Notes under the pieces: model-generated | Databases searched by the model: none | Seen by the model: the letters and a program-made list of their open reading frames with translations, nothing else | What the model was told of the DNA's origin: nothing | Translations under genes and position numbers: made by a program | Assembly: GCF_040786275.1 (NCBI RefSeq) | Contig: NZ_JBFMVT010000002.1 | Location: 806,001-870,000, forward strand | Source of the DNA: Buttiauxella gaviniae | GTDB taxonomy: Bacteria > Pseudomonadota > Gammaproteobacteria > Enterobacterales > Enterobacteriaceae | DNA: 64,000 bases | Reading direction: 5' to 3' | Shown here: one piece after another, positions 21,301 to 30,297 of the stretch | How the letters are laid out: each line of letters begins with the position of its first letter | Numbering within the stretch: position 1 is the first letter of the stretch

Positions 21301-24300
21301 GAAGTGAACGCGATTATCACGCTTAGAGATGGCAATACCGTTATTGGTACTACCCTCGCTGATGGGGAGGGTAAGTGGTCGCTGGATCCGACCACGGCGC
21401 TCGGCCAGGGGAGCCATACTCTGACCGTCACCGCCACAGACGCCGCAGGGAATATCAGTAATCCATCGTCGGCCTTCACCGTCGTGGTGGATTCCGCCGC
21501 ACCAAACGCGCCGGTAATTGTGACCGTGACGGATAACACCGCGCCTGTTCTTGGGCCTATCACCAACGGCCAGGCCACGAACGAAACGCGCCCTGCTCTA
21601 ACCGGTACAGGTGAAATCGGTTCAACCATCTCCGTATACGACGGCAATAATCCGATTCCGATTGGCACAACCACCGTTGGCGCGGGTGGAAACTGGAGCT
21701 TTACGCCAGGAACACCGCTCAGCAGCGGCTCGCACGACCTGACCGTTACCGCCACGGATAGCGCCGGAAACACCAGCGCACCGTCAGCCATTTTTAATGT
21801 GCTGGTAGATATTTCAGCCCCGGTCGCTCCGGCTATTACCACGGTCGCCGATGATGCGGGCTCAGTCCTGGGGAATTTAACGAGCGGGCAAACAACTGAC
21901 GACACCCTGCCTGCCCTTAGCGGAACCGCGGAGGCGGGTTCCACGGTCACAATTTACGATAACGGCACGGCCATCGGCACCGCCGTAGCAACTGGCGGAG
22001 CGTGGAACTTCACGCCAACCACAGCGCTGACTAACGGTAGCCACGCCTTGACGGTCACCGCCACCGATACGGCGGGCAACGTCAGCGCACCATCAGGGGC
22101 GTTCAATATTGTGGTGGATACCACCGCCCCAACGGCACCGATTGTTATTCAGGCATTTGATGATGTCGGCCCGGTGACCGGGGCGCTGGTCAACGGGCAG
22201 TCAACCAACGACAACCAGCCGTTGCTCAGTGGTACCGCGGAAGCCAACTCAATAGTGAGTATTTCCGACAACGGCGTATTTCTCGCAACGGTCACTGCCA
22301 GCCCGACCGGCACCTGGAGTTATACACCCCCAGCCCGCCTCGATGGTGTGCATACCTTTACGGCAACATCTACCGATGCCGCAGGGAACCTCGGCGCGGT
22401 ATCTGGCAGCTTTACGCTCAATATCGACACCTTAACGCCAAATACGCCGGTGCTGACATCGGTCACAGACGATATAGCGGGCGGCGTATTTAACGCTCAA
22501 CTGACCAACGGGCAAGTCACCAACGATGCGCGCCCAACCCTGAATGGCACAGCAGAAGCGGGTACTACCCTCGCCATTTTCGATGGGGCAACGCAGATTG
22601 GCACCGTCACGGTTCCTGTGGGCGGCAACTGGACGTTCACCCCAACCACGCCGCTTACCACCGGCTTACACACCCTCACCGTGACCGCAACTGATGCAGC
22701 GGGGAACGCCAGCGGCGCGACAGCCGGGTTTGCGATAACGGTTGATACCACCGCGCCAACGCAGCCCGTAATCACCTCGATTGTTGATGATGCGGGGCCA
22801 ATTACCGGCCCGATAACCAATCTGCCGACTAACGATAATCTGCCAACGCTGAACGGCACAGCAGAAGCCAATTCGACGGTAAATATTTACGATAACGGCG
22901 CGCTTTACGCCACGGTCAGCGCCAACGGCAGCGGCAACTGGAACTACACACCAACGGTTGGGTTAGCCGACGGAAGCCACTCCTTTACCGTTACCGCAAC
23001 GGATCTGGCGGGAAATATCAGCGTAAGCTCGGTACCTTCGGCGATTATTGTTGATACCACCCCGCCAGGGCTACCGACCGGCATGGCCGTAAACGCAACC
23101 GGGACAATCGTCACGGGGACTGCCGAAGTGGGCAGCACCGTGACCATCACCACCAGCACAGGAACCGTGCTCGGCAGCGCAACGGCTGACGGCACCGGTA
23201 AGTTCAGCGTGGCTATTACGCCTGCACAAACCAATGCCCAGGCTCTGCTCGCCTATGCGGTGGATGTCGCAGGTAACACCGGTCTTTCAGCCGGATTTAC
23301 CGCGCCAAACACTGCGTTGCCGGGCGTGCCTGTCATCACAAGCGTGGTGGATGATTTCGCCGCCGTGACCGGAACCGTGGCGAACGGGCAAAGCACCAAC
23401 GATGCCACGCCGACCATTAACGGCACCGCGGACATCGGGGCAACCGTCAACGTCTATAACAACGGCGTGCTGATGGGAACCACCACAGCAAACGGGAGCG
23501 GCAACTGGACGTATACGCCGGGTTCCGCCCTGGGCGAAGGCTCGCACGCATTTACCGCCACCGCGACGAACGCCAACGGCACCGGTAGCCCTTCTGCGGC
23601 CGCCACCGTCATTGTCGACACTCTTGCGCCGCTGGCACCAAGCGCAACGGTCAGCGCCGACGGCACCACAATCAGCGGCTCTGCCGAAGCGAATAGCATC
23701 GTCACCGTTACCCTGCCTGGCGGTGGAACAGTGACCGCAACCACCAATGGTAGCGGGGCCTGGAGCGCAACCTTGCCAACCCGTGAAATTGGCGGGGAAA
23801 GTTTATCGGTCATCGCAACGGATGCGGCGGGCAACGCATCGCCATCCATCTCAGCCATTGCGCCAAACCTGCCGCTTGCCGCCGACAGCAACGTCGTGAA
23901 TCTGGCGCTCACCAGCACGGCAACGGTTTCACCCCCGGTTCATTACAGCGATTACGGCACGTTACTGGTTGGCGCGCTGGGTAATACGGCCTCCGTGCTC
24001 GGGAATGACACGGCACAGGTAACCTTTAATATCGCTGCGGGCGGAACGGGGAATATTACGATCGATGCTGCCGCCACGGGCATTGTGCTTACGCTACTCA
24101 ATAACCTGGAAGTTGCGGTTCAGCGCTTTGAAAATGGCGCCTGGACCACCGTTTACGACTCGTCACAGCCACAGTTTGCCAACCTGCTCACGCTCGGTTC
24201 AAGCGGCGTCACGATGAACATTAACGGGCTGACGGAAGGTAACTACCGGGTGCTGAGTTACAACACCAGCCTGGTTACAGCGGGGTCGTTTACCAGCCTG

Positions 24301-26556
24301 GATGTGAGCGTCCAGCAGATCAGCGCGGGCACCATCACCGGCGGCACGATGCAGCCGGGGAACGTGATTACTGATGTCGACCCGAACAGCGGCCAGGACA
24401 CCGCGCCAGCAGGCACGGTTGTCAGTTCCGTAACCAACGCGCAAGGCGCAATTACGGCGGTCGGGGCTGGCGGGGCGGATATCCAGGGCCAGTACGGCAC
24501 CCTGCATATTAATCAGGACGGAAGCTACACCTACACCCTGACCAACACCTCGGCGTCGGTGATTGGGCGCACGGAAAACTTCACCTATACCATCACCCAC
24601 AACGGGGCGACCGCCTCGGCCCAACTGGTGGTCACGCTGGGTAATCCTGCTCCTGCCAGCACCGTTACGGCGACAGATAACACGGCGGCGCTGACCTACA
24701 GCACAGACGTCGAAGCGGTAAACCACGGTGCTTCATCGCAAAGTGGGTTGTCCGTTCTCAGCGTTGGCGTAGGCAATGTGTTGAATGCGAATTTACTCGC
24801 CAACATGTCCAATCCAATCATCTTTGATGTGGATGACGGTTCAACCCGCACCATGACGGTCCAGGCCAGCGTCGGTGGCGTCGCCCTGATTTCAACTTTC
24901 GATCTGTATATCTACAAATTCAACGAAATAACCCAGCAGTTCGAGCAATATCAGGTACAAAAAACTTGGCTTACCGCGCCGTTATTGGGCGGCACTTCCG
25001 GGCAATTAACCTTAACTCTGCCGGGTGGCGAGTATCTGTTCCTACTCAATAACGCCAGCGGCGTGAGCGTGCTGACGGGCTACACGCTCAATATCCTGCA
25101 GGATCATACTTATGCCGTGGAAAGCGTCAGCGCCACGACAACCGGCAATGTGCTGCAGGATGACGTTGTCACGGGCGGAGCCGGGCATGTCACCCAGGTG
25201 AACGGCGTTTCTGTTGCCGCCACGGGCACCACAAATATTAATGGCGAATACGGCGTACTGACCATTGATGCCAACGGCAGCTATACCTACAAGCTGAATG
25301 CTGGTGTGGGCGCGGATAGCATCAAAACGCCGGACAGCTTCGTGTATACCGTGACCGCGCCAAACGGCGATACCGGCACCGCCTCGCTGAATATTACCGC
25401 CACGCCGCGCACGGTGGATGCGATTGATGACGTAAGCCTGCTTATGCCGGTTAGCACCGCGCAAACCACTGCGGTTTACTCGGATACCAGCATGGGGCAA
25501 GCGTCGTGGACGGCGAAATTGCTTTCCGCGACATCAGGAAGCGGGGACGGATTTTTCACCGTGGCGAACAACGATGTGCTGCATAACCCGGTCCTGCATT
25601 TTACCGTGCAATCGTTGCTCTCCCTTGGCGGGTTAAATGTTACCTGGGAGATCATCAACAGTGCCGGAACGGTGGTAAGAAGCAGTTCATTCAATGGTGG
25701 CCTGCTGCTTGGCGGCGTGGCGAACATTGATTTAAGCGGGCTGGATCTCCCGGCGGGCAATTACACCCTGCACTACACCGGGAGCATGGGTGCGCTGGGG
25801 GCGGGGCTGATAACCATCACCCCAACCATCACCGGCACAACCATTGATTTGGATAATTACTCAACGCTTGCGGGCAGTACCGTGCAAGGCAATATCTACG
25901 ACGGTCACGATGCCGCCGGAGCCGTGGATCAGTTGGGAACCGTTCACACCCTGCTGAGCATTACGGGTTATAACGGCGTTACCACCACGCTTAATCCGCT
26001 GACCAGCAGCAATTCCAGCGCCACGATTCAAGGGCATTACGGCACGCTGGTCATGGGTATTGATGGCTCATACACCTACACGTTAAACAGCGGTATTTCT
26101 CCTGCGGCGATCGCCAGCAAGGAAACGTTTAACTATACGCTCAATGACCAGAACGGCCATTCCGATAGCGCCACGCTCACCATCAACATGAACCCGCAGT
26201 TTGTCAGCACCGCACTTGGCGATGTGATTAACGGCTCGGCTTATGGCGATACCCTGGTCTATCACCTGCTTAATTCGGCAAGCGCCACAGGCGGCAACGG
26301 GGCGGATACCTGGAGCAACTTCTCGCTGGCGCAGGGCGACAAAATTGATATTCACGATCTGCTCACCGGCTGGAACCCGGCGACATCCAACATCGCCAAC
26401 TACCTGAACGTCACCACCAACGGCAATAACACGGTTATTTCCATAGACCGTGACGGCACAGGCACCACTTACAGCGCCCCAACCACCCTTGTCACTCTGG
26501 AGAACGTTCACACCACGCTCGATGAGCTGGTACAGCAGAACCATATTGTTACCTGA
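15340..26556 (+). CDS. bapA: BapA-type giant biofilm adhesin, type I secreted, Ig-like repeats
   Basis: This is a surface adhesin of about 3,738 aa. Start at 15340 (MRSISLISKLTGV) follows GGAGTG; an in-frame ATG at 15298 has a weaker site. Order: BapA-prefix beta domain (about 1-120), hydrophobic stretch, ten-glycine run (138-147), then 27 Ig-like modules that I count by eye. Twenty are of about 100 aa (PxIxxVxDD, TNDxxPTLxGTAEAGSTV, GxWSFTP, ATDAAGN, VDTTAP) and seven are shorter (about 85 aa). The C-terminal 900 residues hold alternating VCBS-like segments (YGTLxxxxDGSYTYTLN occurs three times) and a type I secretion target domain (TLGDVINGSAYGDTLVYH to the end). In Salmonella the homologue sits at the same smpB-ssrA position and promotes biofilm and host colonisation. 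The secretion genes follow directly. Confidence 0.9.
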   Translation: MRSISLISKLTGVTNNIEASEITLNSPSIVELKAERADIASIVRTNNDMVITLRDGEVVTVKNFYAFADQGGNQLVLEDSKGALWWVQDTDTAFHFEPLNNIDDLMVATGAENHGGAAIWPWVLGGVALAGGIALAAGGGGGGGGGGDDNSNNGGSTGEPNPAPPGSDITPPAAPTNLNVSADGQTITGRAEPGSTVTITDANGQIIGQGTAGSDGSFSIPLTTPQINGEDITVHATDPSGNTGPEATVTTPFIPEPLEPILTSVTDDTAPATGLILSGQPTNDKTPTIEGFALEGSTVHIFDNGVEIGTAVADANGSWSFTPGTPLADGEHEFTATATNPKGESGLSGSYTVVIDTIAPDAPTVSPLNDTVGSITGLIQNTGVTDDTKPTLSGVGEPGDIVTISDNGKPFAMVTVGSDGKWSYTPTQPLGEGSHTITLQQTDAAGNVSAVTTLPTFTVDLTPPTPATITNVSLDGTTVSGLAEAGSRVTIVGTNNVLLGETVTGADGKFAITIIPAQTHGESLTAHIQDAAGNVGLDTGFTASNSQFPIVPVLDSVDDNAGATTGTLTNGQATDDTTPTLNGTAEAGSTVTFFINGATLGTALVDGTGHWTFTPAQPLPEGPQNLTFTATNIYGTSGTSYAFTVNVDTTPPPAPTDLLVTADGLHVTGSAEAGSKITVYDGDGNILATGVTGSDGKFDVTPLTSAQLNGETLLVTATDVAGNQSSNASVPAPDTTAPAAPTDVDINDEGSIVTGNAEAGSTVKVTDPDGTVLGEGKAADDGSFSIPIAPPQTNGEKLDVSATDGAGNKGPETPIDAPDTTAPDLPIITTAVDDVALLTGNLANGDTTNDDRPELQGTAEANAIVTIYDNGTLLGSTPADENGNWSYTPTSALGQGLHNLTATATDAKGNTSGESLFTLTVDSIAPLTPAITLVSDNVGTITGPVANNGVTNDTTPTLSGTGEPGSQIILSEGANSYPAITVDSSGSWSFTPTEPLENREYHFTVTSTDAAGNVTEPSAEFVITVVTALPDAPTIDNADDNIGTVTAPLTNNSATDDTRPQFNGSGPAGTTVTLYDGANPIGTATVDDDGKWSITPAQPLSEGPHALSAIATDAAGNASPAANFNLTVDTTPPAAPQIINAAGLVGDAPATLINGGSTQSNTPEFSGKGEAGATIEIFDNGLSIGTAIVDENGDWTLTPDSPLSETTHSLTAVATDPAGNVGQPSPAFTLTVDNTPPVQPGIPGVVDDRAPGLGNVPADGFTNDTTPTITGTGVAGDTISIRHDGAEIGTATVLADGSWSYTLPTVTPPATYNITVVETDPAGNSSDPSENITFTVDTAASDAPVINLALDDVGNIEGEVFTTQTTDDSTPEFLGTGVAGDTITLYEGTTVLGRAVVDENGEWRLTLDSTLPDGIHNLIATATDPAGNISAPSNTFTITVDTTPVTAPSVTEIIDDDVPAAPILLTEGSATNDTTPTLRGTGTPGSTVSVFDNGSDTALATAVVAPDGTWSVTTPALDAGSHEFTFSATNPAGETATAADSITLTVDLTPPPEPVITLPLEDTGTLVSGTSEPGSTVIISNAGGVEIGRGVADSTTGAFTVTVSPAQTGGQSLSAIAQDPAGNQSAEVDFTASNSGLPQPPIISEVVDDVLPGTADVASGQSTNDTLPTLNGTATAFATVTLYVDGVPISPPISANNLGNWSYQFTTPLGDGPHTFAVSQTTTDFQTSGKSPDFVINIDTLAPTAPAITTVTDDVTPGTGIITSGLATNDPRPTLTGSGEIGSTITVLDNGSPIGTAVVNASGTWTFTPTANLTFGVHPITVTSTDAAGNVSAPSAIFAVNVDNDAPLAPVVTAVTDDGATPGAVISGQPTNDNTPTLTGTVEPNTTLTISDNGTAIATIPVDGTGNWSFTPNPPFADGSHNITLTATDAAGNVSPPSAGFNVVVDTSAPIVPAITLVVDDQTQVGGVTLTNGQLTKDTLPTLSGTSEVNAIITLRDGNTVIGTTLADGEGKWSLDPTTALGQGSHTLTVTATDAAGNISNPSSAFTVVVDSAAPNAPVIVTVTDNTAPVLGPITNGQATNETRPALTGTGEIGSTISVYDGNNPIPIGTTTVGAGGNWSFTPGTPLSSGSHDLTVTATDSAGNTSAPSAIFNVLVDISAPVAPAITTVADDAGSVLGNLTSGQTTDDTLPALSGTAEAGSTVTIYDNGTAIGTAVATGGAWNFTPTTALTNGSHALTVTATDTAGNVSAPSGAFNIVVDTTAPTAPIVIQAFDDVGPVTGALVNGQSTNDNQPLLSGTAEANSIVSISDNGVFLATVTASPTGTWSYTPPARLDGVHTFTATSTDAAGNLGAVSGSFTLNIDTLTPNTPVLTSVTDDIAGGVFNAQLTNGQVTNDARPTLNGTAEAGTTLAIFDGATQIGTVTVPVGGNWTFTPTTPLTTGLHTLTVTATDAAGNASGATAGFAITVDTTAPTQPVITSIVDDAGPITGPITNLPTNDNLPTLNGTAEANSTVNIYDNGALYATVSANGSGNWNYTPTVGLADGSHSFTVTATDLAGNISVSSVPSAIIVDTTPPGLPTGMAVNATGTIVTGTAEVGSTVTITTSTGTVLGSATADGTGKFSVAITPAQTNAQALLAYAVDVAGNTGLSAGFTAPNTALPGVPVITSVVDDFAAVTGTVANGQSTNDATPTINGTADIGATVNVYNNGVLMGTTTANGSGNWTYTPGSALGEGSHAFTATATNANGTGSPSAAATVIVDTLAPLAPSATVSADGTTISGSAEANSIVTVTLPGGGTVTATTNGSGAWSATLPTREIGGESLSVIATDAAGNASPSISAIAPNLPLAADSNVVNLALTSTATVSPPVHYSDYGTLLVGALGNTASVLGNDTAQVTFNIAAGGTGNITIDAAATGIVLTLLNNLEVAVQRFENGAWTTVYDSSQPQFANLLTLGSSGVTMNINGLTEGNYRVLSYNTSLVTAGSFTSLDVSVQQISAGTITGGTMQPGNVITDVDPNSGQDTAPAGTVVSSVTNAQGAITAVGAGGADIQGQYGTLHINQDGSYTYTLTNTSASVIGRTENFTYTITHNGATASAQLVVTLGNPAPASTVTATDNTAALTYSTDVEAVNHGASSQSGLSVLSVGVGNVLNANLLANMSNPIIFDVDDGSTRTMTVQASVGGVALISTFDLYIYKFNEITQQFEQYQVQKTWLTAPLLGGTSGQLTLTLPGGEYLFLLNNASGVSVLTGYTLNILQDHTYAVESVSATTTGNVLQDDVVTGGAGHVTQVNGVSVAATGTTNINGEYGVLTIDANGSYTYKLNAGVGADSIKTPDSFVYTVTAPNGDTGTASLNITATPRTVDAIDDVSLLMPVSTAQTTAVYSDTSMGQASWTAKLLSATSGSGDGFFTVANNDVLHNPVLHFTVQSLLSLGGLNVTWEIINSAGTVVRSSSFNGGLLLGGVANIDLSGLDLPAGNYTLHYTGSMGALGAGLITITPTITGTTIDLDNYSTLAGSTVQGNIYDGHDAAGAVDQLGTVHTLLSITGYNGVTTTLNPLTSSNSSATIQGHYGTLVMGIDGSYTYTLNSGISPAAIASKETFNYTLNDQNGHSDSATLTINMNPQFVSTALGDVINGSAYGDTLVYHLLNSASATGGNGADTWSNFSLAQGDKIDIHDLLTGWNPATSNIANYLNVTTNGNNTVISIDRDGTGTTYSAPTTLVTLENVHTTLDELVQQNHIVT

Positions 26557-26564
26557 TAGTCAGC

Positions 26565-26596
26565 AAAAAAATCCCCGGGTGCAAAGACGCCCGGGG
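26565..26596 (-). terminator. Leftward-facing hairpin after bapA
   Basis: CCCCGGG (26573-26579) pairs with CCCGGGG (26590-26596). The T-run (seven T) follows the hairpin only on the minus strand; the plus side reads AAACAAAA. It is therefore a good terminator for antisense transcription entering bapA, but not for bapA mRNA. Confidence 0.55.
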
Positions 26597-26616
26597 AAAC
26601 AAAAACATAATCGGTG

Positions 26617-26692
26617 GATGGCGCTGCGCTTATCCCCAACAACACCGATTACGTAGGTCGGGTAAGGTGTAAGCCGCCACCCGACATTAAAC
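26617..26692. repeat. REP/BIME-like palindromic repeat
   Basis: The segment contains GGCGCTGCGCTTATCC and GTAGGTCGGGTAAGG followed by GCCGCCACCCGAC, the conserved face of enterobacterial REP units. It separates bapA from bapB. Confidence 0.7.
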
Positions 26693-26710
26693 ATTTATTA
26701 GGGATAAATA

Positions 26711-28117
26711 ATGGGAAAATTACAGCCTATAGCTTTATGGCTGGCGTATAGCCTGTGTGTGGCCCAGGCCTATGCCGATGACACTCCACAATTTATTTCG
26801 ACTGAGGGGATTGCTCAACAACAAGACCTGCCTTCGCTGGATGGATCTTCTTCTTTACCGCTCAACGCCCCAGCGCCGGGAACACTGACGCTGAACGACG
26901 CGGTAAATCGGGCGGTGACCTGGCATCCCGCCATTCGCGAAGCGATTGGCAAACTGTCCGGCCAGGCTGAGCAGGTCAACGTGGCGAAATCAAAGTACTA
27001 CCCGCAGATTAGCGCCGGAATGAACAACGGCTACAGCAACAGCTACACCGATAGCGGCTTTAGCCCGTCGCTGGTGCTCTCTCTTTCCCAGATGCTGTAT
27101 GACTTCGGCAAAGTCTCAAGCCAAGTGCGGGCCGAAAGCGCAGGCGTCGCGCAGGAACAGGCAAACGTCCTGGTCAGTATTGATAACGTGGGGCACGACA
27201 CCTCCATCGCCATGATTCAGGTGCAGATGTGGCAGCAAATGGTGGCGATAGCAAAAGAGCAACTGGACGCATTAAGCAACATTGGCCGCCTGACGCAGCA
27301 GCGCAACGATGAAGGTGCCACGTCGATGTCTGATGTGGTGCAAACTAACGCCCGTATTGAATCCGCCCGTTCGCAGCTCATTCAATATCAGGCCAATCTG
27401 GACAGCGCCCAGGCAACACTGATGAGCTGGTTGGGCTGGAATAACCTCAACGGCATCAGCAACGATTTCCCCAATAAACTCGGCAAAAGCTGCGATGTTG
27501 CGACCCCGGACGACCGGCTGGTGCCTGCTGTTCTGGCCTCGTGGGCGCAGGCGGGCGTTGCGCAGGCCAATCTTGATTACGCCAATGCGCAGATGACGCC
27601 GACCATCTCCCTTGAACCGCAGGTGCAGCACTACCTGAACGACAAATACGCCAGCCACGAAGTTCTGGACCGTACGCAATATTCCGCTTTTATCAAAGTC
27701 GAAATGCCGATTTACCAGGGCGGCGGCCTGACGGCACGACGCAACGCGGCCTCGCACGCGGTTGAAGCGGCGCAGTCTGGCGTTCAGCGCGCGCGTTTAG
27801 ATGTGCGCCAAAAACTGATGGAAGCCCGCGCCCAGGCACTCAGCCTCTTTGGCGCAATTCAGGTGCTGAAACGCCAGGAAGAACTCAGCGCCCGCACCCG
27901 CGAACTCTATCAGCAGCAGTATCTCGACCTGGGCTCCAGGCCGCTTCTGGATGTTCTGAATGCAGAACAGGAAGTTTTTCAGGCGCGTTTCGCCCAGCAG
28001 CAAACTCTCAGCCAGCTTCATCAATTGCAGCTCAATTGCCTGTATAACACCGGCAAATTGCGTAATGCATTTGGTCTGGAAAATCGCACCATCCAGTCAC
28101 TGGAGATTCAGCCATGA
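26711..28117 (+). CDS. bapB: TolC-family outer-membrane channel of the Bap secretion system
   Basis: This is the outer-membrane factor of the type I system for BapA. The 468 aa begin with a signal peptide (cleavage likely after AQAYA, near residue 22). TolC-like repeats follow: LTLNDAVNRAVTWHPAIREA, PQISAGMNNGYS, MLYDFGKVSSQV and, in the second half, YQGGGLTARRNAASHAVEAAQ with a long coiled helix around 370-430. The stop codon overlaps the bapC start by 4 bp. The symbol follows the Salmonella bapABCD naming. Confidence 0.88.
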   Translation: MGKLQPIALWLAYSLCVAQAYADDTPQFISTEGIAQQQDLPSLDGSSSLPLNAPAPGTLTLNDAVNRAVTWHPAIREAIGKLSGQAEQVNVAKSKYYPQISAGMNNGYSNSYTDSGFSPSLVLSLSQMLYDFGKVSSQVRAESAGVAQEQANVLVSIDNVGHDTSIAMIQVQMWQQMVAIAKEQLDALSNIGRLTQQRNDEGATSMSDVVQTNARIESARSQLIQYQANLDSAQATLMSWLGWNNLNGISNDFPNKLGKSCDVATPDDRLVPAVLASWAQAGVAQANLDYANAQMTPTISLEPQVQHYLNDKYASHEVLDRTQYSAFIKVEMPIYQGGGLTARRNAASHAVEAAQSGVQRARLDVRQKLMEARAQALSLFGAIQVLKRQEELSARTRELYQQQYLDLGSRPLLDVLNAEQEVFQARFAQQQTLSQLHQLQLNCLYNTGKLRNAFGLENRTIQSLEIQP

Positions 28118-30297
28118 GCAAAACGCCTCCGCTCGACGCACGACTGAACGAAAAAGATCTCCATCACTGGGCGCAGGCGATAAGCCACGTCGCGGCGCAT
28201 TACCGCGTGGTCTGCTCCCCCGGCAGCATTCAGGCAAACGCCCCCTGGTTTAAAGACAAAGAGATGATTTCCGCGCTGACGCAGTTATCGCGCCAGGCGG
28301 GGCTCTCTTTTCATCTGTTGAGCACGCCTGAGCTGGCTATTTCGCAGTGGCGGCTCCCGGTGGTGGTGGATTTAAATAGCGGGCAACTGGCGGTTATCGA
28401 GCATTTTGACGGGGAAGATACCGTTGAGGTTTACTTTATTGATGGCGACCGCCAGACCAACCGAATCTCGCTCAGCAAACTGCTGCCGGAAATCCGTTTT
28501 ATTGCCGCGCTGCGCCCGCTTTCGGCGCTCAAAGATAGCCGCGTCGATAGCTATATTTCACGCTTTAGCCCTGACTGGCTAAAAGAGCTGGTGATGCAGG
28601 ATCTCCGCCCTTACGGGCCGGTGATGCTGGCGGCTTTTCTGGTTAATGTGCTCTCCCTTGCCGGGATCCTTTTTTCAATGCAGGTCTATGACCGTGTGAT
28701 CCCCGCGCAGTCTTACCCCACGCTGTATGTGCTTGCCACGGGCGTAATGCTGGCGGTGATCTTTGGGTTCCTGCTGCGCGTGGCTCGCGGCCATATTATG
28801 GATGTACTCGGCAAGCGGGCGGATATGCGCGTTTCGGATCGCGTATTCAGCCATGCTTTACGGCTGCGAAACAGCGCCGTCCCCCGCTCCACCGGCAGCT
28901 TTATTTCGCAACTGCGTGAGCTGGAGCAGATCCGCGAAATGATCACCTCGTCCACGATCTCGACGATCGTCGACCTGCCGTTCTTTTTCCTGTTTATCAT
29001 CGTGCTGGCGATCATCGCTCCCCAACTGGCGTGGATCGCCCCGGTCGCCGCCGTGTTGATGATCTTGCCCGGCATTCTGCTGCAAAAGAAACTGGCGATA
29101 CTTGCCAATCAATCCGCGCACGAAGCAACGTTACGCAACGCGGTGCTGGTGGAGAGCGTGCAAGGCCTGGAAGACATTAAATTGATGCAGGCGGAAAACC
29201 GCTTTTTGCAGCAGTGGAACAGTTACATCCGTATTACCGCCGAATCCGGACTGCGCACCCGTCAGTTATCCCAGGGGTTAATTAGCTGGGGGATTACCAT
29301 TCAAAGCCTGGTTTACGCGGCGGTGATTTTGTTCGGCGCGCCGCTGGTTATTGAAGGCGAAATGACCACCGGGGCGATGGTTGCCGCATCTATGCTGGCC
29401 TCTCGCATGATCGCCCCGATGGCAAACCTGTGCGGCGTGCTGGCTCGCTGGCAACAGGTCAAAGCCGCAAAACAAGGGCTGGACAGCATTATGCAACTGC
29501 CCGTCGAAACCCAGCGCGACGAAAGCCTGGTGCATCAGGATATTTTCCACGGCCATTATTTGTTTGAGAACGCGCAGTTTCGTTATCACAACGACGATCA
29601 GCGTATTCCGTTGCGCATCACCCGGCTTGAGATCCAGCAAGGCGAGCGCGTGGCGGTGCTGGGGCGCAACGGAGCGGGGAAATCCACCTTGCTGCAAGCT
29701 CTGGCGGGTGGCGTTGAATTAATCAGCGGCGATGTGCGCCTTGATAACCTGAGCATGTCACAAATTGATATGGCGGATTTGCGGCGTAACATCGGTTTTC
29801 TGAGTCAGAACGCACGCCTGTTTTACGGCACGCTGCGCGAAAACCTCACGCTCGGCGCCCCTCACGCCAGCGATGAAGCGATCTTTGAAGTGCTTGAGAT
29901 AAGCGGCGCAGGCAATTTTGTTAAGCATCTCCCGAAAGGGCTCGATCACGGCATTATGGAAGGCGGCGCGGGGCTTTCGGGCGGGCAGCGTCAGTCGATC
30001 CTGCTGGCGCGTATGCTGTTACGTTCCCCCAATATTGTGCTGCTTGATGAACCCACCGCCTCGCTCGATGACCACACCGAACGGGAATTTATTCAGCGCC
30101 TGGGTCTTTGGCTCGGCAACCGCACGTTGATTGTGGCGACTCACCGGGTACCGGTGCTTGAGTTGGTGGAACGCGTAGTGGTGCTTAAAGAAGGACAACT
30201 GGTGATGGACGCACCGAAAGCTCAGGCGCTGAGTAACAGCCGCGCCACCGTACAGGCAAACGGACGGGAGTGGAAAAATGAAAACCAATCAGCGTGA
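28114..30297 (+). CDS. bapC: Type I secretion ABC exporter (LapB/BapC type)
   Basis: This is the inner-membrane ATPase that drives BapA export. The N-terminal 130 residues are a degenerate C39-like domain without an evident catalytic Cys-His pair, typical of RTX/adhesin exporters with no leader cleavage. The transmembrane domain spans about 165-440. The nucleotide-binding domain contains Walker A LGRNGAGKSTLLQAL near residue 515, signature LSGGQRQS near 620 and Walker B IVLLDEPTASLDD near 640. The 727 aa are normal for the family. It overlaps bapB by 4 bp and bapD by 20 bp, implying one transcript. Confidence 0.92.
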   Translation: MSKTPPLDARLNEKDLHHWAQAISHVAAHYRVVCSPGSIQANAPWFKDKEMISALTQLSRQAGLSFHLLSTPELAISQWRLPVVVDLNSGQLAVIEHFDGEDTVEVYFIDGDRQTNRISLSKLLPEIRFIAALRPLSALKDSRVDSYISRFSPDWLKELVMQDLRPYGPVMLAAFLVNVLSLAGILFSMQVYDRVIPAQSYPTLYVLATGVMLAVIFGFLLRVARGHIMDVLGKRADMRVSDRVFSHALRLRNSAVPRSTGSFISQLRELEQIREMITSSTISTIVDLPFFFLFIIVLAIIAPQLAWIAPVAAVLMILPGILLQKKLAILANQSAHEATLRNAVLVESVQGLEDIKLMQAENRFLQQWNSYIRITAESGLRTRQLSQGLISWGITIQSLVYAAVILFGAPLVIEGEMTTGAMVAASMLASRMIAPMANLCGVLARWQQVKAAKQGLDSIMQLPVETQRDESLVHQDIFHGHYLFENAQFRYHNDDQRIPLRITRLEIQQGERVAVLGRNGAGKSTLLQALAGGVELISGDVRLDNLSMSQIDMADLRRNIGFLSQNARLFYGTLRENLTLGAPHASDEAIFEVLEISGAGNFVKHLPKGLDHGIMEGGAGLSGGQRQSILLARMLLRSPNIVLLDEPTASLDDHTEREFIQRLGLWLGNRTLIVATHRVPVLELVERVVVLKEGQLVMDAPKAQALSNSRATVQANGREWKNENQSA

